From the NCBI GenBank assembly GCA_910576335.1, contig CAJTIU010000007.1, forward strand, positions 62,001-126,000: 64,000 nt of DNA, given 5' to 3'. Below, in pieces: positions 1 to 7,917 of the stretch. The notes under the pieces are model-generated. The model worked only from the letters and a program-made list of their open reading frames with translations. It had not been told where the DNA came from and searched no databases. Each line of letters starts with the position of its first letter. Within the stretch, counting starts at the first letter, position 1. This DNA comes from Lachnospiraceae bacterium. Its GTDB lineage: Bacteria > Bacillota > Clostridia > Lachnospirales > Lachnospiraceae. The position numbers and the translations under genes are program-made.

Positions 1-417
1 CTCGGGGACATGCCATACACAGATTTAGAGGCTCTTGAAAAGTGCAGCTGGTTCGGATACCCCACCGCATTTCCGATATCCTTAATAGATAGTTTTGTTG
101 CCGTTAGAAGCTGGACAGACTTCTTCATCCGGAAATTAATCAGGAACTCCTGGGGGCTTGTACCTAGATTTTCCCGGAAAATCTTCCCAAGGTAATTACG
201 GTGAATTTTACAGGAGTCTGCAATATCCGCAACGGAAATATCGGTATGTAAATTCTGGTCAATAAAGGTCATGACCTATTCCAGATAGTATCGGCTCATA
301 CCCTCGGTTTTCGGGGTGGTTCTTGTCTTGGAGGAGCGCATCAGGCAGTCTGGAAACACATATAGATAGGATATCAGGTGAAAAGCTAACGCTGCACTCA
401 GGAAACCAGTTTTTTCA
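1..417 (-). pseudogene. AraC-family regulator remnant, internal stop, cut by window edge
   Basis: Read on the minus strand, this stretch encodes the C-terminal part of an AraC/XylS regulator: a segment with ISYLYVFPDC, then DISVADIADSCKIHRNYLGK and IKDIGNAVGYPNQLHFSRA, the two helix-turn-helix units that bind DNA. The frame is open except for one in-frame TAG (plus-strand bases 276-278) inside the phrase MSRYYLE*VMTF, where relatives usually have Gln or Lys. The 3' end runs off the window, and the N-terminal sensor half is missing or replaced by the divergent Crp-type gene. I call it a pseudogene because of the stop codon. A single CAG-to-TAG change would explain it. What it once regulated cannot be told. 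Confidence 0.7.
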
Positions 418-444
418 TTGAGATCAGTCGAAGGGAGAGACGGA

Positions 445-1119
445 ATGCCGGAAATTGTATTTGAATCTATTTATAGGGAGATCTTCCCTTTTTGGGAGAA
501 GATTTCGGATGTGGACAGGGAGTATATCTGCCGGAACTCTTACGGTATTACATATCCGAAGGGAAAGAATATCCATGACGGCAGTGAATGTTCCGGTGTG
601 ATCCTTGTTCGTTCGGGAAGCCTTCGTCTTTATATTATGTCAGAAGAAGGTAAGGATATCACGCTGTATCGTCTGCAGAAAGGCGATCTGTGTATGCTGT
701 CAGCGTCCTGTGTCCTGTCAGCCGTTACATTTGAGGTATTTGTGGACGCGGAGGAGGACAGTGAATGTTGTGTGATCAGCGGTTCCGCTTTTGCGGCAGT
801 CTCTGAACGGAACCCGGATGTCCGGATATTTGCGCTGGAAACCGCAGTCAGCCGATTCTCTGATGTAATGTGGGTCATACAGCAGATTTTGTTCATGAGT
901 ATGGATAGGAGGCTGGCAATTTTCCTTTCTGATGAGGCAGTAAGGACGGGTTCGGATACGATTATACTGACACACGGGCAGATTGCCCGATATATGGGAT
1001 CTGCCCGTGAAGTTGTATCCAGAATGCTGAAATATTTCGCCAGTGAAGGGATCGTGAAAGTTTCCAGAGGCGGCGTCACGATCCTTGATAAGAAACGCCT
1101 TCGTAAGTTAACCCTTTAG
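445..1119 (+). CDS. Crp/Fnr-family transcriptional regulator
   Basis: A 224-residue regulator with the usual two-domain plan. Residues about 15-120 form a cyclic-nucleotide-binding-like beta barrel (GSLRLYIMSEEGKDITLYRL, GDLCMLS), and residues about 150-220 form a winged helix-turn-helix whose recognition helix reads GSAREVVSRMLKYF. The start is ATG 445, preceded by AAGGGAGAG; the frame is also open upstream without a ribosome site. The Fnr pattern of N-terminal iron-sulfur cysteines is not clear: Cys33 is followed by scattered single cysteines, so the ligand is unknown. It converges on and overlaps the thioredoxin gene by 12 bp. In Clostridia such regulators often control redox or nitrosative-stress genes, which is inference here. 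Confidence 0.88.
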   Translation: MPEIVFESIYREIFPFWEKISDVDREYICRNSYGITYPKGKNIHDGSECSGVILVRSGSLRLYIMSEEGKDITLYRLQKGDLCMLSASCVLSAVTFEVFVDAEEDSECCVISGSAFAAVSERNPDVRIFALETAVSRFSDVMWVIQQILFMSMDRRLAIFLSDEAVRTGSDTIILTHGQIARYMGSAREVVSRMLKYFASEGIVKVSRGGVTILDKKRLRKLTL

Positions 1120-1416
1120 CATGGCGAGAATATCATCTTTTGACTTTGCGCCTGCGGACTGATGGACGACCTCCCCATTTTTGATCACAACCAAGGTGGG
1201 GATACTTAACACGCGGAATCTTTGTGCCAGTTCCCGTTCAGTATCCACATTGATCTTGCCTACCAGATACTGGGGGTTTTCTTCTGCGATCTCATCCACG
1301 ATGGGAGATACCATGCGGCAGGGGCCGCACCAGTCTGCATAAAAATCTAAAAGTACGGGTTTATCACTGTTTTTAACAGAATCAAAGTTGTTTTTGTTTA
1401 CAATAAGTATGGACAT
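1108..1416 (-). CDS. trxA: Thioredoxin
   Basis: A 102-residue cytoplasmic thioredoxin. The active site WCGPC has Cys30 and Cys33, and the conserved cis-proline loop reads SIPTLVVIKNGEVV. Length and fold match a standard single-domain thioredoxin, which reduces protein disulfides using thioredoxin reductase; no reductase gene is in the window. I chose ATG at 1416 because AGGAAGG (1425-1431) lies 8 bases upstream. An in-frame ATG at 1422 sits too close to that site. The gene ends inside the last codons of the convergent Crp/Fnr-type gene, so the two transcripts overlap tail to tail. Confidence 0.93.
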   Translation of the reverse strand: MSILIVNKNNFDSVKNSDKPVLLDFYADWCGPCRMVSPIVDEIAEENPQYLVGKINVDTERELAQRFRVLSIPTLVVIKNGEVVHQSAGAKSKDDILAMLKG

Positions 1417-1436
1417 AATCATTACCTTCCTTTCTT

Positions 1437-2671
1437 TTGTCTGATGACAGTATAACATTTTTGTATTATTGTTTCTGTGATGCAGTCACATTTTTGGCTT
1501 TGCATATCAGTTGTGTCATGGTGTCCATTTCAAAAAACTATATCCACATGGAGCAATCGAATGCGGATTTCTACCATGAGTACAGACATTCTATATTCTG
1601 CTGTATTCAAGATACCTCTGGAAAGATGATATACCAGACAGATTCTGACTTTCCTACGGATGCAGATACTCTTTTGGAGCGTTTCCGCATACAGACTGAT
1701 AAAGAAGATACTTTCATAATCACAAATGATAGTAAGCCGGCTACAGACCAAAGCGGTATATTTGAGTTTCATGGAACGAGAAATGACGAATATTTAGGGA
1801 TACTTGCAACGATTGTAATGCCAAATAACACGGCTTACCACCTGTCGTTGATTTACAGGCAGCAGTCCTTATTTGATATTTTAACAAAACAGGCTTTCCT
1901 CTATGTTTCTTTGTGGTTTCTTTCTCTTATTGCCGTGACGATTATGAGCCATTTTCTAATCAAGAAAGCATTAGAACCAACGGAAGTAATGTTGAAAAGC
2001 CAGAAGGATTTTATCGCTTCCGCTTCGCATGAATTAAAATCGCCGCTTGCCGTTATTCTGGCAAACGCAGAGAAGCTGGAACAATTACAAATAGATAATA
2101 CTGAATTTAGAAAATCTGTTAAAATATTAGACAATGAATGCATGAGAATGTCGAAACTGGTCAAGGATATGCTGCTTCTGGCTTCTTCTGATGCGAAATC
2201 ATGGACATTATGCAAAAATATCATTGATATAGATACATTGTTAATCTCCTTATATGAAGCTTATGAACCAATCTGTATCAGTAAAAAATCCGCCTGCGCT
2301 TGGAAATCAGTGAAAGCAGTTATCCTAAATTCTGTGCAGATAGAGAACGGCTTTTTCAGATCTTGACAATTTTTATGGACAATGCAATTCACCATTCCAT
2401 AAACAATAAGCAAATCGAAATTAAAACGGCAGCAGCGGCAAAACATATCACATTTTTCGTAACCGACCACGGAAGAGGCATTTCGGAAGATGATAAGCCG
2501 TATATTTTTAACCGTTTCTATTGCGCCGACAAATCAAGGACAGATAAATCAAATTTTGGATTAGGGCTTAGTATAGCAGATGAGCTTGCAAAAATGATGA
2601 ACGGCAGCGTAGGCTGTGAAGATACGGATGGGGGAGGGGCGACATTCTTTGTCAAACTTCCTTTGAAATAG
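1437..2671 (+). pseudogene. Sensor histidine kinase, frameshifted
   Basis: Two adjacent frames together make a membrane sensor kinase: an extracytoplasmic stretch, a membrane segment near residues 150-170, the phospho-acceptor box SASHELKSPLAVIL, then in the second frame (from about 2289) the N box IFMDNAIHHS, G1 box DHGRGIS and G2 box GLGLSIADELAKMM. The frames split at a run of six adenines (2283-2288). One more A restores the reading SKKIRLRLEIS, so a single-base slip separates dimerisation from ATPase domains. The N-terminus is also poorly formed, with no good ribosome site, and no response regulator is adjacent. It is either a decayed orphan kinase or a sequencing error in a homopolymer. 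Confidence 0.8.
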
Positions 2672-2921
2672 CCGGATTGCAACTTGTGATTGCTTTTAAG
2701 AACTTTCCGACCAGGAAGTGCCGGACTATATCTGTCATAAGCTGGAACTGGCATGGTAGAGGCCGCCTTCTCCTTGAGAATCAGGATCTGGTAGTGGAGC
2801 AGGCTGGGAGCTTCGGGAACCGGAAGATTTCTATGGAAAAGCTGCTGCTTAGTTGCTATAATGTATTTAATAATCTAAGGCAGGCAATGGCTTAAGGAGG
2901 ATGGAAGGAGCGTGGAAAGAG
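2672..2921 (+). other. Spacer with an unidentified short open frame
   Basis: An open frame of 72 codons (2677-2895) ends just before the next gene. It lacks a clear ribosome site, and I recognise no family in it. Its C-terminal half (RKISMEKLLLSCYNVFNNL) looks protein-like, so it may be the tail of a lost gene. Nothing else was seen. Confidence 0.25.
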
Positions 2922-4622
2922 ATGGAGATGCGAAAGAAGAAACTTCCGATTGGGATTGAAAATTTTGAAGAACTTAGGAAAGAAGATTTTTACTATATCG
3001 ATAAAACAGGGCTTATTGTGGAATTACTCCATAACTGGGGAGCGGTAAATTTATTTACCCGCCCCAGAAGATTTGGAAAAACACTGAATATGAGTATGCT
3101 GGAACACTTTTTCAGGGTGGATGGGGATAAGCGTATTTTTGACGGGCTGGATATTTCAAAAGAAACCGCGCTTTGTGAGGAACATATGGGGAAATATCCG
3201 GTTATTTCAGTTTCCCTGAAAGGGATTGACGCGCGGGTCTATGAGACAGCTTATCAAATGGCAGCCCAGGTTATTATTGACGCGGCGGCGAGATATTATT
3301 TCCTTCTGGAAAGTGAAAAGCTGAATGAGCATGATAAAGCAGCATATCGAAAACTTTTGGATGATAATATGAATGAAGGCACGCTTGGCAGCAGCTTAAG
3401 ACGGCTATCAGGAATGCTGGAAAAACATTATGGTACAAAAGTGATCGTGCTGATAGATGAATATGACGTCCCATTGGCAAAAGCCCATGCGAACGGATAT
3501 TATGATCAGATGATCTCCCTGATCCGAAGCCTGCTGGGAGAGGTACTCAAAACAAACAATAGCCTGAAATTAGCGGTGCTGACCGGATGCCTTCGGATTT
3601 CAAAGGAGAGTATCTTTACTGGGCTAAATAATCTGAAGGTGTTGACGATTGCAGATGAGCGTTTTGATGAATACTTTGGCTTTACAGACAAAGAGGTGAG
3701 GGAACTTCTGGAGTATTATGAGGTGGCCGATCATTACGAGGAAGTAAAAAGGTGGTATGACGGATACCAATTTGGAAATGAGGAAGTGTACTGTCCGTGG
3801 GATGTGCTGAACCATTGTGACAGGATCAGGAGCGAGCCTCATGTGCAGCCAGAAAACTACTGGATCAATACCAGCAGCAATGATGCAGTGAAGAGATTTA
3901 TTCAGGAATCAGCAAATGCTACGACCAAACGGGAGATTGAACGTTTGGTGGCAGGGGAAGTCATTATGAAAGAAATTCATCAGGAGCTCACTTATTCGGA
4001 GATTTACCAGACGATTGATAATATCTGGAGCCTGCTTTTTACCACTGGTTATCTGACCCAGCGTGGGAAGGCAGAGGGAAGGCAGATGAAGCTGGCAATC
4101 CCCAATCTGGAGATCCGGGATATTTATGTGACGCAGATCATGGAATTCTTTAAAGATAATGTCCGGGAAGACGGAGATACGCTGAACCGCTTCTGTGATG
4201 CTCTGCAGAATGAGAATGCAGAAAACGTAGAAAAGATTTTCACTGATTATTTAAGGAAGACCATCAGTATCCGGGATACGGCTGTAAGAACTGACATGAA
4301 AGAGAGCTTTTACCATGGCGTTCTGCTTGGAATTTTAGGTGTGAAGAACCGATGGGGAATTACTTCCAACCGGGAAATGGGAGAGGGATATGCAGATATC
4401 CTTGCGGAACCGGATACCGGGGATATGGGGATTATCATAGAGGTGAAATATGCACACGACGGAGATCTGGATGCTGCTTGCAGAGAAGCATTAAAACAGA
4501 TCGAGTATACCAGATATGAAGATGACCTTGAAGACGACGGGGTAGAGAATATCCTCAAATACGGGATTGCATGTTATAAAAAGCGGTGCAAGGTCATGCT
4601 GGCAGAAAAGCAGATAAAATAA
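2922..4622 (+). CDS. AAA-ATPase-like / PD-(D/E)XK nuclease protein (copy 1)
   Basis: A protein of about 566 residues in the AAA-ATPase_like plus DUF1703 family. The N-terminal ATPase has the P-loop variant RPRRFGKTLNMSML and the Walker B VIVLIDEYDVPL. The C-terminal 100 residues carry a PD-(D/E)XK nuclease core, Asp in YADILAEP and the pair IIIEVKYA. These proteins are common in gut Firmicutes and Bacteroidetes; their cellular role is unproven, with defence or mobile-DNA links suspected. The start is uncertain: ATG 2922 has AAGGAG 11 bases upstream, while ATG 2901 directly abuts TAAGGAGG. A second, divergent copy lies at 23462. The gene stands alone between a broken kinase and a repeat-bounded element. 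Confidence 0.88.
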   Translation: MEMRKKKLPIGIENFEELRKEDFYYIDKTGLIVELLHNWGAVNLFTRPRRFGKTLNMSMLEHFFRVDGDKRIFDGLDISKETALCEEHMGKYPVISVSLKGIDARVYETAYQMAAQVIIDAAARYYFLLESEKLNEHDKAAYRKLLDDNMNEGTLGSSLRRLSGMLEKHYGTKVIVLIDEYDVPLAKAHANGYYDQMISLIRSLLGEVLKTNNSLKLAVLTGCLRISKESIFTGLNNLKVLTIADERFDEYFGFTDKEVRELLEYYEVADHYEEVKRWYDGYQFGNEEVYCPWDVLNHCDRIRSEPHVQPENYWINTSSNDAVKRFIQESANATTKREIERLVAGEVIMKEIHQELTYSEIYQTIDNIWSLLFTTGYLTQRGKAEGRQMKLAIPNLEIRDIYVTQIMEFFKDNVREDGDTLNRFCDALQNENAENVEKIFTDYLRKTISIRDTAVRTDMKESFYHGVLLGILGVKNRWGITSNREMGEGYADILAEPDTGDMGIIIEVKYAHDGDLDAACREALKQIEYTRYEDDLEDDGVENILKYGIACYKKRCKVMLAEKQIK

Positions 4623-4732
4623 ATACAGATACAGGAAAGCTCTGGGGAGACTGTCCGAAAATAAGTTGATGAATAAATCTAATAGGTAGATGAATTCGCA
4701 AATTAAGTGAGTGATTATAATAAAAATAATGT

Positions 4733-5244
4733 ACCTTGAAAACTGAATAAAGTACACAAATTATTTCCTAACCCGGATAAACCGGAATAGTTTTGCATTT
4801 CCTGCAGGGAAAAGCCATCCGCCAATATCTGGGAGAGATAAGTTCCTCTGCTATGTCCAGAATATTCAAGAGACTTCGTCTCCATGGAATCATTGAACGA
4901 ATTCCGGGAACTTATAAATATTTTCCAACAGCCTATGGCAAAGAAGTCATTGCTGCAGGACTTGCTATCAAAAATCTTGTGCTTATACCTGCCTTGGCAT
5001 AAGCCTTTTTTCCATGCAGAAATTTTGCCATTTTGCGCTAAAAATAATTTATAAGTGCCTAATAGAAGAATTTTTCTGAGCGGTACTTCGTCATAAAAGT
5101 GTTAAGAAAATTCAACAAAGATATGTTGGAGAATAAAGCAGCATGGTGGAATCCGGAAGTGCCGGAAGGCCCTGGGAAAGAACCAAAGAAAGGGAAAAAG
5201 GAGAAGCAGCATAAAAATTGTGTATTTTATTCAGTTTTCAAGGT
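4733..5244. mobile_element. 512-bp element with 27-bp terminal inverted repeats
   Basis: The ends match as inverted repeats: 4733-4759 (starts ACCTTGAAAACTGAATAAA) and 5218-5244, with 26 of 27 positions identical. Inside are a winged-helix-like remnant (4793-5002) and a small frame from 5124 whose last codons read into the right repeat. No intact transposase is present, so it looks like a deleted insertion sequence or a non-autonomous derivative. I could not see a clear target-site duplication. The CCTTGAAAACTG core resembles a motif common in Firmicute 16S-23S spacers; whether that is meaningful is unknown. Confidence 0.6.
4793..5002 (+). pseudogene. C-terminal remnant of a winged-helix-like protein
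   Basis: Sixty-nine codons encode MSRIFKRLRLHGIIERIPGT followed by KYFPTAYGKEVIAAGL and a hydrophobic tail ending NLVLIPALA. The pattern (helix, GxIxRIPGTYKY wing, TxYGKEVI) is that of a MarR-like winged helix at the C-terminus of a longer protein that I cannot name; only this end remains. There is no ribosome site in front of it. Its position between the inverted repeats at 4733 and 5218 suggests it was part of the protein encoded by that element. Confidence 0.45.
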
Positions 5245-5255
5245 CAGGTAAAAGA
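5124..5255 (+). pseudogene. Small frame running through the right inverted repeat
   Basis: From ATG 5124 a frame of about 43 codons encodes a Trp-, Pro- and Lys-rich stretch (NKAAWWNPEVPEGPGKEPKK) and then CVFYSVFKVR, the last part being a translation of the inverted repeat. I do not recognise it. The lysine/proline-rich composition suggests a basic protein tail. Most likely it is debris of the element rather than a working gene. Confidence 0.3.
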
Positions 5256-5346
5256 TTCGTGAGAGGATCTGGGAATACCTGTTTTTTTAGTGCATAAATT
5301 CAAATTTGATTGTTAGATTAATGCAATTTTCGGACAATCTGGGGGG

Positions 5347-5460
5347 GATCTGTTTCAGGTATGGAAGGCTTACCATGAGGCAGCTGTTGGATATCAAAAA
5401 CTTCAAGAATTTATCATTGAGAAGCCGGATACAGAAATAGAAATCAAAATAAAAATATAA
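5347..5460 (+). pseudogene. C-terminal fragment of an unidentified protein
   Basis: Thirty-seven codons with no start give DLFQVWKAYHEAAVGYQKL and then a Glu/Ile/Lys-rich tail ending in TAA at 5458. The composition is that of a real protein C-terminus, but I cannot assign it. It lies between the inverted-repeat element and the truncated merR, in a stretch with no intact gene. The rest of 5245-5492 shows nothing further. Confidence 0.25.
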
Positions 5461-5492
5461 CCGGAATCCGAAAAGAATCGATTCTGTCCAGG

Positions 5493-5588
5493 TTAACCGA
5501 TTTCATCATACCACATCAATGTTTTTTTGTTTATGCCATGAAGGGCGGCGAATTGTCCGATGGTAAGCAATTGGCTTTTCTTATTCAT
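5493..5588 (-). pseudogene. MerR-family regulator truncated after its helix-turn-helix
   Basis: Only 31 codons remain, starting MNKKSQLLTIGQFAALHG and ending TLMWYDEIG before TAA. This is the DNA-binding start of a MerR-family activator, where YDEIGL(F/L)xP normally continues. Everything after the first helices (wing, coiled-coil dimer helix, drug-binding domain) is gone. A sequence GGAGACAGAGA precedes the ATG. The fragment diverges from the MATE exporter at 5705, and between them lies an intact MerR-type promoter, so this was very probably its activator. Confidence 0.75.
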
Positions 5589-5629
5589 TTCTCTGTCTCC
5601 ATAAAATCCGTTAAATTTTCAAAATATTC

Positions 5630-5660
5630 TTGACCGTACTGTTACTGTACGGTCTATGAT
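5630..5660 (+). promoter_or_regulatory. MerR-type promoter/operator of the MATE exporter
   Basis: A -35 TTGACC (5630-5635) and a -10 TATGAT (5655-5660) are 19 bp apart, the overlong spacing typical of MerR-activated promoters. The spacer holds the dyad GACCGTAC-TGTTACT-GTACGGTC, whose arms match perfectly. MerR-family activators twist such promoters into register when they bind ligand. The nearest merR gene is truncated, so the promoter may now be served from elsewhere or be silent. Confidence 0.82.
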
Positions 5661-5704
5661 ACCGTATACAGGAAGAAAATACAAGGTGACTGGAGGAAAA
5701 ATTT

Positions 5705-7069
5705 ATGGAGAACTCAAATGCTTACGAGAAGCCCGTAACTCTGAAAAATATTGTAATATTTGCCGTGCCGACGATTGCCATGACGGTGTTTATGTCCTTC
5801 TATACAATGGTTGACGGCCTGTTTGTGTCAAACCTGATCGGTACAGACGCGCTTTCAGCGATCAATCTCACGGCGCCGGTGATCCAGCTTGTCACGGCAG
5901 TCTCGACTATGCTCGCCACCGGAGGCAGCGCGGTCATTATGAAAAAAATGGGAGAGCAGAAAACGGATGAAGCAAAAGAAGATTTTACTTTTCTGATTAT
6001 CGTAAATGTTATTGTAGGACTTGTCATGTGCGTGGCAGGGTATCTGGCAATGGATTTTATTTTTGCCGGGATGAACCTTTCTCCGGCTGTAGAGGGATAC
6101 TGTGTGGAATATCTGAGCCGTTATCTGATCTTCACGGTGCCGATCCTTTTGATGAACAACTTTACGCTTTATATGATTGCCAGCGAAAAGGCGGTCCTTT
6201 CCCTGATCTGTTCTGTGACGGGCGGCATTTTGAATATGGCGCTTGATTATGTGTTTATTGCCGGATTGGATATGGGGATCGGCGGCGCGGCTGTTGCAAC
6301 GGGGCTTGGATATTCTGTAACTGCGGTTGCCGGTCTGTTTGTCTTCAGCCGGAAAAAGAGCTTGCTGCATTTTAAGAAACCGGTATTCCGAATCAGGGTT
6401 CTTGGGAGTGCGGCTTCAAATGGATGTTCCGAGATGGCGACGGCACTTGTTACAGGTATTGTTACAATGATGTTCAACTGGACGATGCTGCATTACGTGG
6501 GAGAAGACGGAGTTGCGGCCGTTACCATCATCATGTATGTGCTGATGTTTGCAAGTTCCCTGTATACGGGATATTCTTACGGGGTTGCCCCTATGCTGAG
6601 CTTCTATTACGGAGAACAGAACCACGAAAAACTGAAAAAGCTGGTTGGGTTGAGTATGAAAGTGATCGCGGTGATTTCTGTGATTACGGCTGCGGCTTCC
6701 TTTGTGATGACAAGGCCGCTGGTATCCGTATTTGCCAGAACGGATAATCCGGTGTATAATCTGGCGGTAACAGGAAACCGGATATGTACGGCTGCGTTGT
6801 TCTTTATTGGATTTAATATTTTTGCCAGCGGGATGTTTACCGCATTATCCAACGGAATTGTTTCGGCTGTCCTCGCATTTTCCAGATCGTTCGTATTTAT
6901 GCTGATTACGATGATCGTGCTTCCTTTGATCCTTGGCGTGAACGGGATCTGGCTGGCAACGCCGGCGGCGGAACTGATGGCGCTTGGTTTGTCATTTTTC
7001 ATGCTCCTGAAATATAGAAAGAGGTATGGATACATGTCGGGCAATGTATCAGATGATAAGCGGAAATGA
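5705..7069 (+). CDS. MATE-family multidrug efflux transporter
   Basis: A 454-residue inner-membrane transporter of the MATE superfamily (DinF/NorM-like), which exports drugs or metabolites in exchange for Na+ or H+. The start region shows the family pattern (IVIFAVPTIAMTVFMSFYTM, then VDGLFVSNLIGTDALSAINL), and about 12 membrane segments can be traced in two halves. The ribosome site GGAGG lies 8 bases before ATG 5705. It is transcribed from a MerR-type promoter at 5630-5660, which suggests drug-induced expression. It is a single gene; the next gene starts 124 bp downstream with its own promoter. Confidence 0.92.
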   Translation: MENSNAYEKPVTLKNIVIFAVPTIAMTVFMSFYTMVDGLFVSNLIGTDALSAINLTAPVIQLVTAVSTMLATGGSAVIMKKMGEQKTDEAKEDFTFLIIVNVIVGLVMCVAGYLAMDFIFAGMNLSPAVEGYCVEYLSRYLIFTVPILLMNNFTLYMIASEKAVLSLICSVTGGILNMALDYVFIAGLDMGIGGAAVATGLGYSVTAVAGLFVFSRKKSLLHFKKPVFRIRVLGSAASNGCSEMATALVTGIVTMMFNWTMLHYVGEDGVAAVTIIMYVLMFASSLYTGYSYGVAPMLSFYYGEQNHEKLKKLVGLSMKVIAVISVITAAASFVMTRPLVSVFARTDNPVYNLAVTGNRICTAALFFIGFNIFASGMFTALSNGIVSAVLAFSRSFVFMLITMIVLPLILGVNGIWLATPAAELMALGLSFFMLLKYRKRYGYMSGNVSDDKRK

Positions 7070-7127
7070 AGAGTGCTTCGTCATAATGCATTTCACGTTA
7101 GCAGATAAACATTTCACGGCAATCAAA

Positions 7128-7156
7128 TTGTTTTGTCGTTTTGGATAGGATATAAT
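7128..7156 (+). promoter_or_regulatory. Putative sigma-A promoter of the LytTR/GHKL operon
   Basis: TTGTTT (7128-7133) and a perfect TATAAT (7151-7156) are separated by 17 bp and lie about 38 bp before the TTG start of the response regulator gene. I see no clear pair of LytTR direct repeats upstream, so autoregulation is not evident from sequence. Confidence 0.6.
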
Positions 7157-7193
7157 AAAATGTCTGTTTTGATGATAATTAGGAGGTGGCATC

Positions 7194-7898
7194 TTGATCC
7201 ATATTGCAATCTGTGATGATGAAAAACAGATGTCCGATCATATAAGGTTACTGGTCTCCGATTTTTTTCGTAAAAAGAACAGAGAGATCAGCCTTCGGAC
7301 ATTTCTAAGCGGCGAAGAGCTGCTGAACTACGACGGGCAGATCGACATCCTGTTTCTGGATATCCAGATGAAGGATATCGACGGTATGGAAACAGCAAGG
7401 AGACTGAGGGCGGATAAGTTTCAGGGATTTCTGATCTTTATTACGGTACTGAAAGAGATGGTATTTCAGTCTTTTGAGGTGCAGGCCTACGATTATCTGG
7501 TCAAGCCGGTGGAAGAAAAACAGTTTGAGAGAACCATGGAGCGCCTGTTAGCTTCCATGCACAGCGTCGGTGAGGACAGCCTGCTCATACAGAAGGGGTA
7601 TGAAGGGCGTATTATCCGAAAGGATGAGATTGTCTTCTGTGAGATCATAGACCGGAAAATATATCTGAATCTGGTATCAGGCGAAGTTCTTGATTATTAT
7701 GAGCGGATTGAGAATTTGGAAACGAAGCTGGGAGGCCATTTTTTCCGATGCCACAGGAGCTATCTCATCAATCTGAAGCACTTAAAAGGTTATAAAAACG
7801 GGACTGCCTATATGGATAACGGCAAAGAGGTTCCCGTATCACGGCTGCGGAGCAAGGAGTTCTCCGGCGTTGTTCTGCAGTATATGAAGAACATCTGA
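7194..7898 (+). CDS. LytTR-family response regulator (AgrA-like)
   Basis: A 234-residue response regulator. Residues 1-120 are a receiver domain with acidic pocket Asp8-Asp9, phospho-acceptor Asp56 in LFLDIQMKDIDG, and the conserved Lys in YLVKPVEE. Residues about 135-234 are a LytTR DNA-binding domain (FFRCHRSYLINLKHL, VPVSRLRSKEF). Translation begins at TTG 7194: AGGAGG (7181-7186) is 7 bases upstream and no ATG competes. It pairs with the GHKL kinase that follows. Such pairs usually read peptide signals, but no agrB/agrD-like genes are present here, so signal and targets are unknown. Confidence 0.92.
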   Translation: MIHIAICDDEKQMSDHIRLLVSDFFRKKNREISLRTFLSGEELLNYDGQIDILFLDIQMKDIDGMETARRLRADKFQGFLIFITVLKEMVFQSFEVQAYDYLVKPVEEKQFERTMERLLASMHSVGEDSLLIQKGYEGRIIRKDEIVFCEIIDRKIYLNLVSGEVLDYYERIENLETKLGGHFFRCHRSYLINLKHLKGYKNGTAYMDNGKEVPVSRLRSKEFSGVVLQYMKNI

Positions 7899-7917
7899 GA
7901 TTCGAATGGGAGGTAGA

